Shown: piece by piece, positions 36,066 to 44,628 of the stretch
Layout: each line of letters begins with the position of its first letter
Numbering within the stretch: position 1 is the stretch's first letter
Source of the DNA: Phytohabitans sp036906915
GTDB taxonomy: Bacteria; Actinomycetota; Actinomycetes; Mycobacteriales; Micromonosporaceae
Assembly (NCBI RefSeq): GCF_036906915.1
Contig: NZ_JBAKHX010000040.1
Location: 1-64,000 of the forward strand
DNA length: 64,000 nucleotides
Direction of reading: 5' to 3'
Position numbers and translations under genes: made by a program
Notes under the pieces: generated by a model
The model's input: the letters and a program-made list of their open reading frames with translations, nothing else
What the model was told of the DNA's origin: nothing
Database searches by the model: none

Positions 36066-37554
36066 CACCACCCCCGGCCGATCTCGACGTTGTCCAGTAC
36101 GCCGAGCGCGTCGGGCACCAGCACGGCCACGAGTAGTAGGCGCTGACCAGGTACGAAATGATCGCCTGCTCGTCAACGCCCATGAACCGCACCGACAGAC
36201 CCGGCCGGTACTCGTCCGGGATGCCCGTCTGGTGCAGGCCGATCACGCCCTCGCTCTGCTCGCCGATGCGCATGGCGAGGATCGACGTGGTGCCGTGCGG
36301 GCTGATCGGGATCTTGTCGCACGGCAGGAGCGGCACGCCCCGCCAGGCGGTGGCGGTGGCGACCTTCGGGTTCTGCTGGGAGCCGTCGCCGCGTACGACG
36401 GAGCTCGACCCGAATTCCGGTTTCGGTAAGCCCTCGACTTTCGGTAAGCCCTCGACGGTGCGGTGCCCGGATAGATGCCGCGGCGCGTGCACTCCCGTCC
36501 AAAGGCGACGATCGCCCGCGGGTGAGCGAGCATGAAGCGGGTCTTGCGGCGCCGGCAGAGCAGCTCGTCGAGGTCGTCGGGGGTCGCGCGTATGGATGCG
36601 CTGCTTCAGATCCGCATTGTGCAACAACCCAAACTCCCGGTTGTTGACCATCTCGTGCTCCTGACGCTCCCGCAACGCCTCAATCGTCAACCGCAACTGC
36701 TGCTCCACCTGATTCATCGGATGGTTGAACAAATCAGCCACCCGCGAATGCACCCGCAACACCGTCTGCGCCACCGACAACTCATACTCCCGAGGCGCCA
36801 ACTCATAATCGACAAACGTCCCCGGCAACCGCACCTCACCCGCATGACCAGACGCCAACTCGATCTCGGCTTCCCCGTGCACGTTCTGCGGCCGAGGCGG
36901 GCCTGCGGCCGCCATCGCGAGATGCGCGCGCAGCGCCTCGGAGCGCTCGGCCAGCTCGGCGAAAGCTGGCCGCGACAGCGACAGCACGGTGCACGGCGTG
37001 ACCGCCTTCACGGCGTACTCTCAGATGCCCTGCCCGTCCAGGAGTGACTGCTCGCCGAAGTACTCGCCGTCGGCCAGAACGCCCAGCACCGTCTGGTCGC
37101 CGTACTTGCCCGCGCCGACCGTGTTCACCTTGCCGTGCGCGATGAGGAAGACAGCGTCGACCTGATGTCCAAACTCGACGATCGTGTCGCCGGGGGCATA
37201 CTCCTGCTGCGTGAAGCGATCCGCGAGCGCGGCGAGCACCTCGTTGTCGGCGAAGCCGCGCAGCACTGGCAGCTCGCCCAGTTCCTGCGGGACCACCCGG
37301 ACGTCGGCGCCGGTGTTGCTGAAGGTCAGCCGGCCGTCGCCGATGGCGTAACTGAGCCGGCGGTTCACCCGGTACGCGCCACCGGCCGCCTGCACCCAGG
37401 GCAGCATCCGCAGCAGCCAGCGCGAGGAGATGGCCTGCATCTGGGGTACGGACTTCGCGGTCGTGGCCAGGTTGCGCGCGGCTGCCGTAGCCAGGCTGAG
37501 CCGCTGCTCACCTTCGCTGTCGAAACCCGCGTCCACCGAATCAACGACGGTCAT
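36065..37554 (-). pseudogene. Family 2B encapsulin shell protein with cyclic-nucleotide-binding domain, decayed
   Basis: From ATG 37554 (MTVVDSVDAGFDSEGEQRLS; AGGTGG upstream) the N-terminal arm is followed by RWLLRMLPWVQAAGGAYRVN, a CNB domain (PGDTIVEFGHQVDAVFLIAH, VLGVLADGEYFGEQ) and the HK97-type shell (GEVRLPGTFVDYELAPREYE, QQLRLTIEALRERQEHEMVN, GVIGLHQTGIPDEYRPGLSV). This order is characteristic of family 2B encapsulins. Lesions: TGG to TGA at 37021-37023 (GQGI-stop-EYAVKAV); a frameshift near 36590 after LKQRIHT; a return shift near 36460 beside an 18-bp tandem duplication; and a one-base deletion near 36134, after which VAVLVPDALGVLDNVEIG ends the gene in TGATG overlap with the polyprenyl synthetase. 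No intact shell protein can be made. Confidence 0.88.
36421..36456. repeat. 18-bp tandem duplication inside the encapsulin relic
   Basis: TTTCGGTAAGCCCTCGAC occurs twice back to back, giving the repeated peptide VEGLPK. It lies at the point where the shell reading frame changes. Confidence 0.85.
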
Positions 37555-37795
37555 CACCAACACCACCTAATCGTCGGGCTGGAAGTTGGTACGAGAATCG
37601 CAACCATTTCCATGGCTCGTACAGTCACCCGATAGGCAATTATCCGAACAGAGGAATTTGCCCTGGTACAAGCCGCCCATGTCCCCAAACGTCGACCCGC
37701 ATGGCCACCGCGAAGGCCAAGCACGCGAGGGCCACGACAAGGCGGGCGCCGTCCTCTCCAGGGTGGACGCGCGGCCGCTCAAGGCGCAGTCGAGA

Positions 37796-38674
37796 TCACC
37801 TGCCGGACGCGGACGTCATCCGCGTCCGGCTGCCCTGATCGTCGATGGAAGCCGGCGGAGGCAGCGGGTGTGGGGTCGCCGCCGCGCGGGTCGTCGGGGG
37901 CCAGGCAAGCACAGGGCGGGCCGGAGGCGGGGCAGCGGGGAGCAAAGGCTCCGCGGGGCGCGGCGGCGTCGACGCGGATACGGGCGGGGTGTCCGCGAGC
38001 GTAGCCGGACGGGCGACCTGAACGGGCGGCGGTGTGAATCCGCGTACCGGCCACGCCAGTGCCGCCATGCCGAGCACGATCAGCGCACCGCCCGCCACGA
38101 GCAGCCCCCACGTCGTCGAGGCGAGCCAGCCGGGTCGCACCTCCACGCGCAGGTCGACGGTCAACGCCGCCCGCGCGTCGGGGCGCATGACGATCAGGCT
38201 GAGACGCTGTCCGCGTACCAGATGAGGCTCCCACTCGACGGCCCCGGCGCCCTGCTGTGTCCACTGTGGTGGCACCGCTGGCGCCAGCACGCCCGCCACC
38301 GGGGTGACCCGCACCGGCAGCGTGCCGTTCGTGAGGCTGACCCGGTCGACCTGCGCGTAAGGGACGCCGGCCAGGTACCGGGCGGCCTCGCCGGCGGGCG
38401 TGATGCCGATCAGCGCCGGCCCGGTCTCGGTGCGCGCGGTGATCCGTAGCTTGGTGTCCCTCGCCCGGGTGAACGGGGCGGTGTTTCGCAGGAGCGCGTC
38501 GAGGTCGGCTACGACGACGGCGTGACCGGGGGTGGTGATCCGCTCGATCGCGCCGCTGAAGGCGCCGCTGCCGTCGCGATGCTGCATCGCGGTCCACAGT
38601 GCACCGCCCACGAGCAGGACAGGGAGCCCCAGGGTCAGCAGCAGCATCCCGACGGCCGTGCGCACGATCCGCAT
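37796..38674 (-). CDS. Two-helix membrane protein of unknown function
   Basis: 292 aa from ATG 38674, preceded by GAGGGGG; longer upstream frames lack a site. One helix near the N-terminus (VGMLLLTLGLPVLLVGGALW) and a second at about 200-222 (WGLLVAGGALIVLGMAALAW) enclose an external region. A Pro/Ala-rich cytoplasmic or external tail of about 70 residues follows. No family was recognised. It is downstream of the ycnI-like gene (52 bp) on the same strand and could share its transcript. The region between it and the encapsulin relic (37555-37795) shows no gene. Confidence 0.6.
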   Translation of the reverse strand: MRIVRTAVGMLLLTLGLPVLLVGGALWTAMQHRDGSGAFSGAIERITTPGHAVVVADLDALLRNTAPFTRARDTKLRITARTETGPALIGITPAGEAARYLAGVPYAQVDRVSLTNGTLPVRVTPVAGVLAPAVPPQWTQQGAGAVEWEPHLVRGQRLSLIVMRPDARAALTVDLRVEVRPGWLASTTWGLLVAGGALIVLGMAALAWPVRGFTPPPVQVARPATLADTPPVSASTPPRPAEPLLPAAPPPARPVLAWPPTTRAAATPHPLPPPASIDDQGSRTRMTSASGR

Positions 38675-38726
38675 TGCTTTCCCCCTCAAAAGCACCCTTA
38701 CAGGGGGAAAACGAGTGCGCCGCGAC

Positions 38727-39416
38727 TCAGGTTTCCGTGCGGCGGGTCCGTGCGAAGGCCAGGCCGCCCAGGACCAACCCGCCCAGACCGGCGACAAGGC
38801 CAACGATCGCCAGCGTGATCGGCACCGCGCCGGAGTCGGATTCCGGGTCGGACGAGCCCGCGTCTGCGGCGGCCGACGGTGACGCGGTGGAGGCGGCGTT
38901 CAGGGCCAGGACGGGAGCGGGCTGCTCGGGTTCGGCCCCGCCCTCCGTCGGCTCCTCGATCCAGCGGGAGATGTTGCCGTCCGAGTACGTCTGGAGCGAC
39001 TTGAACACCATCTTCGGCACGTCGGGCAGCGGCCCCATCGACACCGGGAACTCCTGGAACTCGCCGGGCTTGACGCCGCCGCCCGCCGCCGCGGTCCACG
39101 TGATCTTGGCGACGACCTCGCTCACCTGGCTGCCGTGCACCTCGACGGGCGGGTTGACGGTGCGCTTCTCGACCGCCACCGTCCAGCCGGCCACCGGCAT
39201 CGTCGACACCGACGCGACCGGGGCGTCCTCCGGCAGCACCACCTCGAGCTTGGTGGTCGAGGCGGTGTCGCTCTCGTTCGGCACCCGGAAGGCGAGGCGG
39301 GCGTACCCGCCCTGGGTGGCCTCCTGCGGGTTCACCGTGACGTGCGCCGCGGCGGGAGCCGCGAGGCCGAGGACGGCGACCAGGACGGCGCCGGTGACGA
39401 GAGCGAGCCGTTTCAT
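38727..39416 (-). CDS. ycnI: YcnI-family (DUF1775) copper-binding membrane protein
   Basis: 229 aa. The signal peptide ends AAPAAA, so the mature protein would begin HVTVNPQEATQGG, the N-terminal His that binds Cu(II) in YcnI. The DUF1775 beta-sandwich (about 25-150) has RLAFRVPNES and EFQEFPVSMGPLP. A Pro/Ser linker and one C-terminal helix with a positively charged end (FARTRRTET) anchor it outside the cell. It follows the CopC-CopD gene by 11 bp, so they form an operon, as in Bacillus ycnKJI. Confidence 0.92.
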   Translation of the reverse strand: MKRLALVTGAVLVAVLGLAAPAAAHVTVNPQEATQGGYARLAFRVPNESDTASTTKLEVVLPEDAPVASVSTMPVAGWTVAVEKRTVNPPVEVHGSQVSEVVAKITWTAAAGGGVKPGEFQEFPVSMGPLPDVPKMVFKSLQTYSDGNISRWIEEPTEGGAEPEQPAPVLALNAASTASPSAAADAGSSDPESDSGAVPITLAIVGLVAGLGGLVLGGLAFARTRRTET

Positions 39417-39427
39417 CGAAGACCCTT

Positions 39428-41068
39428 CTAGGTGACGGGCACGGTGGCGGTCACCGTGGCCTGGTCGATATCGGAGATGCGGACCGTGAAGCGGAGCTGC
39501 CAGTCGCCAGCCAGCGAAAATGTCAGCTCCCCGGTCGCGTGGTTGTCGGTGAGCGGCAGCAGCGGGATCTCGATGGGGGCCACGTCATTGGCCGGCAGCG
39601 CGGCGGTGGCCTTCCACTCCACGACCTTCAGCCGATTGCGGTTGAGGTCGTACGCGTACAGGTGGATGGAGTTGTTGCCGACCGTCGCCGGGTCGATGTC
39701 CACCTGGAGGTTGAAGAGGTTGCTGGTGAGGTTCTTGGAGTAGTAGTCGGCGGTCCCACCCAGCGCCTCGTTGGCGGCTGCGGTGCGGGCAGGCGTCGTC
39801 TGCACGAGCACCGCCGACATGGCCAGCACGACCGCCGTGATCCCGAGCTCGACCCAGACCGCCCGGCGGATCTTGTGTGGCTCGTCCACGGCGACGCGCC
39901 TGCGGACCAACCGCCGGGAGTAGGCCGCCACGGCGATGACGAGCGCGAGCAGCCCGACCTTGGCGAGGATCAGCCGGCCGTACGTCGTGGAGACCAGCGC
40001 GTCGGGCGTGCTCACCTCGATGAGGGCCTGCACGGTGCCGGCGAGCACCAGCGCGCTGACCGCGAGCGCCGCCCAGCGCGACCACACCGGCAGCACCGCG
40101 CCCAGTTCCCGCTCGTTGGCCTGCCGGAGCAGGAAGCCGACGAGCATCACGAGCCCACCCAGCCAGACCGACATGCTCGCCAGGTGGACGGCGTCGACCA
40201 CCACGGAGACCGCCGCGACCGGGGAGGCGGCGGGGTGCCCAGCGATCGGCCAGGTCAGCAGCGCGGCGCCGCCCAGTACGAGCAGCAGGATCTGGTCGGC
40301 CTTCCCGGACTCGTTGGGGCCGCGCAGCAGCGGGCGGAGCAGCAGCGCGATGGCCACGAGCAGGCCCAGCCGCACCAGGTGTGCCGTGCCGAACGTGGTG
40401 GCCAACACATCCCGGATCTGCTCACCGGAGACGTCGAAGATCCCCCCGCCCGCGGTGTATGGCCCCTGGAGCCAGACGGCCGCCACCGTCGCGAACCCGA
40501 TCAGCCCCATGCCCGTCCACACCACGGCGGCCACCCTGCGGCGGGACAGCCGCACCGGCCATAGCAGGCAGAGCACCAGCACCGGGCCGACCACGAGCAC
40601 CAGGCCGGCGTACCCCAGGTACTTGGCCACCTTGATCGCGGTGGCCACCACCTGGTTGGTGTCCTCGCCGCGCTCCAGGCTGGGCGGGGCCGAGGGGGCG
40701 CCGACGGAGTACGTGTATCCGCCGGCCACCGGGTGGCTGTCGGCCGAGATCACCCGGTAGCTGACCAGGTACGTCCCGTTGCCGCCCTGGTCGACGGGGA
40801 TGGTGACCACCGCGCCGGCAAACGTCGGCTCGCCCTTGTCGACGCGGTTCCCGTCCGGGCCGAGCACGAGGATCTTGCCCGGCACCTGCCGCACCGACTC
40901 GGTGAACGTGAGCACCACCTCGGTCGGCGCGCTCGCCACCACGGCACCCTGGATCGGGTTGCTGCTGCTGAGTACCGCGTGGGCGCTGGCGGGCGCGGGC
41001 GGCGAGATCAGGATGGCGAGCGCTCCGGCGGCGAGGGCTGCCGCGATGCGAGGGGTCATGACGGCCAT
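39428..41068 (-). CDS. CopC-CopD fusion copper resistance/import protein
   Basis: 546 aa from ATG 41068 (an ATG at 41059 is equally possible). The signal peptide ends PAPASA, making the mature N-terminus HAVLSSSNPIQGA, the Cu-ligand His of CopC. The CopC domain (about 28-125) ends with DSHPVAGGYTYSV, carrying the second His. Eight membrane helices of CopD (about 145-420) follow with AGHPAAS and VDAVHLASMSVWLGGLVML. A C-terminal external beta domain (NLFNLQVDIDPATVGNNSIH) resembles a FixG/YtkA-like fold. It would bind copper outside and move it across the membrane. It is transcribed divergently from an ECF sigma factor. Confidence 0.92.
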   Translation of the reverse strand: MAVMTPRIAAALAAGALAILISPPAPASAHAVLSSSNPIQGAVVASAPTEVVLTFTESVRQVPGKILVLGPDGNRVDKGEPTFAGAVVTIPVDQGGNGTYLVSYRVISADSHPVAGGYTYSVGAPSAPPSLERGEDTNQVVATAIKVAKYLGYAGLVLVVGPVLVLCLLWPVRLSRRRVAAVVWTGMGLIGFATVAAVWLQGPYTAGGGIFDVSGEQIRDVLATTFGTAHLVRLGLLVAIALLLRPLLRGPNESGKADQILLLVLGGAALLTWPIAGHPAASPVAAVSVVVDAVHLASMSVWLGGLVMLVGFLLRQANERELGAVLPVWSRWAALAVSALVLAGTVQALIEVSTPDALVSTTYGRLILAKVGLLALVIAVAAYSRRLVRRRVAVDEPHKIRRAVWVELGITAVVLAMSAVLVQTTPARTAAANEALGGTADYYSKNLTSNLFNLQVDIDPATVGNNSIHLYAYDLNRNRLKVVEWKATAALPANDVAPIEIPLLPLTDNHATGELTFSLAGDWQLRFTVRISDIDQATVTATVPVT

Positions 41069-41168
41069 GATTGTGTAGCCACCGATAGCCCCGCCATGGT
41101 GGGGTAGTCGATCCGCGATGCTGAGAAGTTCCCGGCGGGTTCCTGAACCCGCGCACAGCCTGCCCGCG

Positions 41169-41182
41169 TAACCTGGGTTGCC
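41169..41182 (+). promoter_or_regulatory. Leaderless promoter of the ECF sigma gene
   Basis: TAACCT at 41169-41174 lies eight bases before the GTG start, and no ribosome site is present. Confidence 0.4.
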
Positions 41183-41749
41183 GTGATTCCCGCCCAGCGT
41201 GACAGCCGCACCGCCGCCGAAGGTGGCGGTGCCGACGCGTGGGCTCTTGCCGCCCGGGACGGCGACCCTGCCGCGCAGGCGGCGTTCGTGCGGGCCACGC
41301 AGGTCGAGGTGTGGCGGTTCGTGGCCGCGCTGGTCGACCCGGGCAACGCCGACGACCTCACTCAAGAGACCTACCTGCGGGCGTTCCGCGCACTACCGGC
41401 CTTCGAGGGCCGGTCGAGCGTCCGCACGTGGCTGCTGGGCATCGCCCGACGGGCATGCGCAGACCACATCCGCACCGCGATCAGGCGCCGCCGCCTCGAC
41501 GAGCGGCTGACGACCCAGGCGCACACCGCCGGGCCACACCCAGACCCGGCACAGCACGCCACGGCCGCCGACCTGTTGCGCCGGCTGCCCGACGAGCGGC
41601 GCGGCGCATTCGTGCTCACCCAGGTGCTGGGCCTGTCGTACGCCGAGGCAGCCGAGGTCGAGGGCGTGCCGGTCGGCACGATCCGGTCCCGTGTCGCCCG
41701 TGCCCGCACCGAGCTGGTCGACGCCGTCGGCCAAGCGCTCGCCAGTTAG
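41183..41749 (+). CDS. ECF-family RNA polymerase sigma factor (SigC-like)
   Basis: 188 aa from GTG. Region 2 reads VWRFVAALVDPGNADDLTQE, then TYLRAFRALPAFEGRSSVRT. Region 4 has the helix-turn-helix VLTQVLGLSYAEAAEVEGVP and GTIRSRVARAR. No anti-sigma gene is adjacent. It is divergent from the copper operon and upstream of the MauE, DsbA and peroxiredoxin genes, so control of copper or thiol stress is plausible (inference). The start is probably leaderless. Confidence 0.88.
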   Translation: MIPAQRDSRTAAEGGGADAWALAARDGDPAAQAAFVRATQVEVWRFVAALVDPGNADDLTQETYLRAFRALPAFEGRSSVRTWLLGIARRACADHIRTAIRRRRLDERLTTQAHTAGPHPDPAQHATAADLLRRLPDERRGAFVLTQVLGLSYAEAAEVEGVPVGTIRSRVARARTELVDAVGQALAS

Positions 41750-41776
41750 GAACCTTCCGACTCCGTAGGACGACTA

Positions 41777-42292
41777 ATGAATGTGACCGCGCTTGGTTCG
41801 CCCGTTTCGACCCGATCTGAGGGTAAATGGCAGATGGTCCAGCCGTGGCTCGGCACCCTCGCCCGGCTCGGGTTGGCCGCCGTGTGGCTGGTCGCCGGCG
41901 GCACCAAGGTCGGCGACCTCGCGGCGTCCGGTCGGGCCGTCAACGCGTACGACGTCATGCCGTACGACGTCGCGAAGGTCGTGGGCGCCGCGCTGCCGTT
42001 CGTGGAGATCGCCCTCGGCCTGCTCCTGCTCGCGGGTCTCGCCACGCGTGTGGCCGCCGGCATCTCCGCGGCGCTGCTTGTGGTCTTCATCGCGGGCATC
42101 GCGTCGGCATGGGCACGCGGCCTGCAGATCGACTGTGGGTGCTTCGGCAGCGGCGGGCAGCTCGCCGCCGGGCAGAGCCCCACGTACGGCCCCGAGATCG
42201 CCCGTGATCTCGGGTTTCTGGTGCTCGCCGGGTTCCTGCTCATATACCCCCTCACCCGGTGGTCAGTGGATTCATGGATGGAGAGGGAATGA
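41777..42292 (+). CDS. MauE/DoxX-like redox-associated membrane protein
   Basis: 171 aa with four membrane helices. AGGA precedes the ATG at 41777; an internal ATG at 41834 (MVQPWLGTLARLGLAAVWLV) is an alternative that removes a polar 19-residue lead. Conserved features are AGGTKVGDL, YDVMPYDVAKVVGAALPFVE and a Cys pair in IDCGCFGSGG. MauE-like proteins handle electrons or disulfides, here probably for the DsbA-like protein whose ATG overlaps its stop (ATGA). Confidence 0.85.
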   Translation: MNVTALGSPVSTRSEGKWQMVQPWLGTLARLGLAAVWLVAGGTKVGDLAASGRAVNAYDVMPYDVAKVVGAALPFVEIALGLLLLAGLATRVAAGISAALLVVFIAGIASAWARGLQIDCGCFGSGGQLAAGQSPTYGPEIARDLGFLVLAGFLLIYPLTRWSVDSWMERE

Positions 42293-42987
42293 GCACTCGG
42301 GTTGGGCAGAAGCAAGCAGCACGGATGGTGCGTGACCAGATCGCGCGCGAGAAGCGCCGGTCACGCACGCTGTGGACCACGATCATCGCGGTCGCCGCGA
42401 TCGTCATCGCCGGAATGATCGGCTGGGGCGTCTACGCCAGCCAGGACTCCGGCACATACGTGGCGCCGCCGGGTGCCACGTCGGACGGCTCCGGCATCTC
42501 GGTCGGCAGCGGTCCAGTCAAGATCGACGTGTACGAGGACTTCATCTGCCCGGCCTGTGGGCAGTTCGAGACGCAGAGCGGCGCCGCGCTCGACCAGTTG
42601 GTCACCGACGGCAAGGTGACGATCGTGTACCACCCGGTGGCGTACCTGGACCGGGCGTCCACAACGGACTACTCCACCCGGGCGTCCGCCGCGTCCGGCG
42701 CCGCCGCCGAGGGTGGCAAGTTCCGGGAGTACGTCAAGGCACTATTCGCCAAGCAGCCGGCGGAGGGCAGCGCCGGGCTGAGCGACAATGAGCTCATCGA
42801 GATCGGCAGGTCGATCGGGCTCGGCGACGCGTTCGCCCAGGCAGTGCGGGACGGGAAGTACAAGTCGTGGACGTCACACGTGACCGACGAGGCGAGCGAG
42901 GCCGGGGTCAACGGCACGCCCACCGTCAAGGTGAACGGCAAAGACGTCCAGCTGACCACCCAGGCCATTCTCGCGGCCGTCGGCTGA
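42289..42987 (+). CDS. DsbA-like membrane-anchored thioredoxin-fold oxidoreductase
   Basis: 232 aa from ATG 42289 with GGAGAGGGA just upstream. A cytoplasmic basic N-terminus (about 1-28) precedes one helix (LWTTIIAVAAIVIAGMIGWG). The extracytoplasmic domain starts KIDVYEDFICPACGQFE with the CPAC active site and ends with the cis-Pro loop GVNGTPTVKVNG. It would form or reshuffle disulfides in exported proteins. The ATGA overlap with the MauE-like gene suggests they form a redox pair analogous to DsbA with its membrane partner. Confidence 0.92.
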   Translation: MSTRVGQKQAARMVRDQIAREKRRSRTLWTTIIAVAAIVIAGMIGWGVYASQDSGTYVAPPGATSDGSGISVGSGPVKIDVYEDFICPACGQFETQSGAALDQLVTDGKVTIVYHPVAYLDRASTTDYSTRASAASGAAAEGGKFREYVKALFAKQPAEGSAGLSDNELIEIGRSIGLGDAFAQAVRDGKYKSWTSHVTDEASEAGVNGTPTVKVNGKDVQLTTQAILAAVG

Positions 42988-42992
42988 CGTTC

Positions 42993-44021
42993 GTGGCGAT
43001 CGCCAGCGCCCTCGCGGTGCTGGCGATCCCCGCGCCCGCGTACGCGCACGGCGCCGACGCTCCCGATGGCACCAACTACCGCACTCTCGTCACGTCGGTG
43101 CCGGACGTGGCGGGGCTCACAGTACGGACAGTCGAGGCGGGCGGGCGGCTGGAACTGAGAAACCGCACCGGCCGCACGATCGAGGTACTCGGATACGACG
43201 GCGAGCCATACCTGGAGGTACGCCCCGGCGGGGTGTATGAGAACACGCACTCCCCCGCCACGTACCTCAACTCCACCCTCTCCGGCGACGCCGAGGTGCC
43301 CGCGACCGCGAACCCGACCCTGCCGCCGGAGTGGCGCAAGGCCGCCGACGAGCCCGTGTGGCGCTGGCACGACCACCGGACACATTGGATGAGCGCCACG
43401 CCACCGCCCGCCGTCCAGGCCGATCCGAGCCGGGTGCACCGGGTACGCGACTGGACCGTGCCGCTGCGCGACGGTGTGGCCACAATGGACGTACGCGGCA
43501 CGCTCGACTGGCTACCCCCGCCCAGCCCCGGGCTGTGGTGGGCGATGTGCCTGCTCGCCGCCGTCGGCGTGGGTGCGCTCGGGCTGTGGCGGCGCGCGCT
43601 CCCGATCCTCGCCGCCGTCGCCATCGTGGTCGGGCCGCTCGCAATCGTGTACGCGGTAGCCCGGGAGCTGGACGCCGGGGCGGATGGCGTCGGCGGTGTG
43701 TTGCAGGGCCTCCTCGTCGGGCAGGTCTGGCCGATCCTGACCGCACTGGGCGCCCTGGCGGCCGGCCTCTGCGCGCTGGCCCGACGGGCGGCCGCCGACT
43801 TCGTGCTGGCGCTCGGCGGCACGTGCGTCGCGGTCTTCGCGGGTGCGGCCAACGCGGCCGTGTTCGCCCGCGCGATCGCTCCCGTGCCGTGGTCCGCGAC
43901 CTGGGCGCGCGTCGTGGTGGCCGCCGTCCTCGCGGGTGGCGCCGGAGTGGCGATCGCAGGGGTGATCCGCATGCGGGCGGCGGCCACCTCGTGGCAGGGC
44001 GCGACCGCGGCACCGGAGTAA
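42993..44021 (+). CDS. Membrane protein with predicted mature N-terminal His; candidate copper protein
   Basis: 342 aa from GTG 42993, five bases past the previous stop. The signal peptide ends PAPAYA, giving mature HGADAPDGTNYRTLVTSV. An external domain of about 170 residues follows with GYDGEPYLEVRPGGVYENTH and a His-rich segment WRWHDHRTHWM. Five or so helices form the C-terminal half. I do not recognise a named family. An N-terminal His directly after an Ala-x-Ala site, plus internal His, resembles CopC and YcnI, encoded 2-4 kb away. It may be a copper-binding partner of the DsbA/MauE pair (inference). Confidence 0.7.
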   Translation: MAIASALAVLAIPAPAYAHGADAPDGTNYRTLVTSVPDVAGLTVRTVEAGGRLELRNRTGRTIEVLGYDGEPYLEVRPGGVYENTHSPATYLNSTLSGDAEVPATANPTLPPEWRKAADEPVWRWHDHRTHWMSATPPPAVQADPSRVHRVRDWTVPLRDGVATMDVRGTLDWLPPPSPGLWWAMCLLAAVGVGALGLWRRALPILAAVAIVVGPLAIVYAVARELDAGADGVGGVLQGLLVGQVWPILTALGALAAGLCALARRAAADFVLALGGTCVAVFAGAANAAVFARAIAPVPWSATWARVVVAAVLAGGAGVAIAGVIRMRAAATSWQGATAAPE

Positions 44022-44031
44022 GGTTTCGGGC

Positions 44032-44508
44032 ATGAGTGAGACCTCTCGCCTCGCCGCCGGTGACGCGGCGCCCGACTTCACGCTCCCCACCGACCAGGGC
44101 GAGACGCTCTCGCTCAAGGAGCTACGCGGACGCAAGGTGGTCCTCTACGTGTACCCGGCCGCGATGACGCCCGGCTGCACCAAGCAGGCGTGTGACTTCC
44201 GCGACTCGCTCGCCTCCCTGCAGGCGGCCGGATACGAGGTGGTCGGCGTCTCACCCGACAAGCCGGCGAAGCTGGCCCAGTTCCGCGAGCGCGACGCGCT
44301 GACCTTCCCGCTCGTCTCCGACCAGGACAAGGCCGTGCTGACGGCATACGGGGCGTACGGCGAGAAGCAGCTGTACGGCAAGACGGTCACCGGGGTGATC
44401 CGCTCCACGTTCGTCATAGACGAAGAGGGCCGGATCGAGCGGGCGCTCTACAACGTCAAAGCGACCGGGCATGTCGCGAAGCTCCGCAAAGACCTGGGCC
44501 TCGACTGA
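44032..44508 (+). CDS. bcp: Thioredoxin-dependent peroxiredoxin (Bcp/PrxQ type)
   Basis: 158 aa. GGAG/AAGG precedes the ATG, 10 bp after the previous stop. The peroxidatic Cys lies in MTPGCTKQACDFRD, and the second Cys five residues later is the usual PrxQ resolving Cys. GVIRSTFVIDEEGRIERAL is conserved. It reduces hydroperoxides in the cytoplasm with electrons from thioredoxin. It ends the redox gene group begun by the MauE-like gene. Confidence 0.93.
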   Translation: MSETSRLAAGDAAPDFTLPTDQGETLSLKELRGRKVVLYVYPAAMTPGCTKQACDFRDSLASLQAAGYEVVGVSPDKPAKLAQFRERDALTFPLVSDQDKAVLTAYGAYGEKQLYGKTVTGVIRSTFVIDEEGRIERALYNVKATGHVAKLRKDLGLD

Positions 44509-44530
44509 CGCTCTACAATCTGCAATGCCA

Positions 44531-44617
44531 GCGGGAGTGGCGTAATTGGCAGCCGCGTCAGGTTTAGGTCCTGGTGTCCGAGAGGACGTAGGGGTTCGAG
44601 TCCCCTCTCCCGCACCA
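44531..44617 (+). tRNA. tRNA-Leu (anticodon TAG)
   Basis: 87 nt with acceptor GCGGGAG pairing CTCCCGC, a long variable arm (TGTCCGAGAGGACGT) typical of type II tRNAs, anticodon TAG in GGTTTAGGTCC, T loop GGTTCGAGTCC and an encoded CCA end, unlike the other two tRNAs here. Confidence 0.95.
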
Positions 44618-44628
44618 CTCCACCGTCG

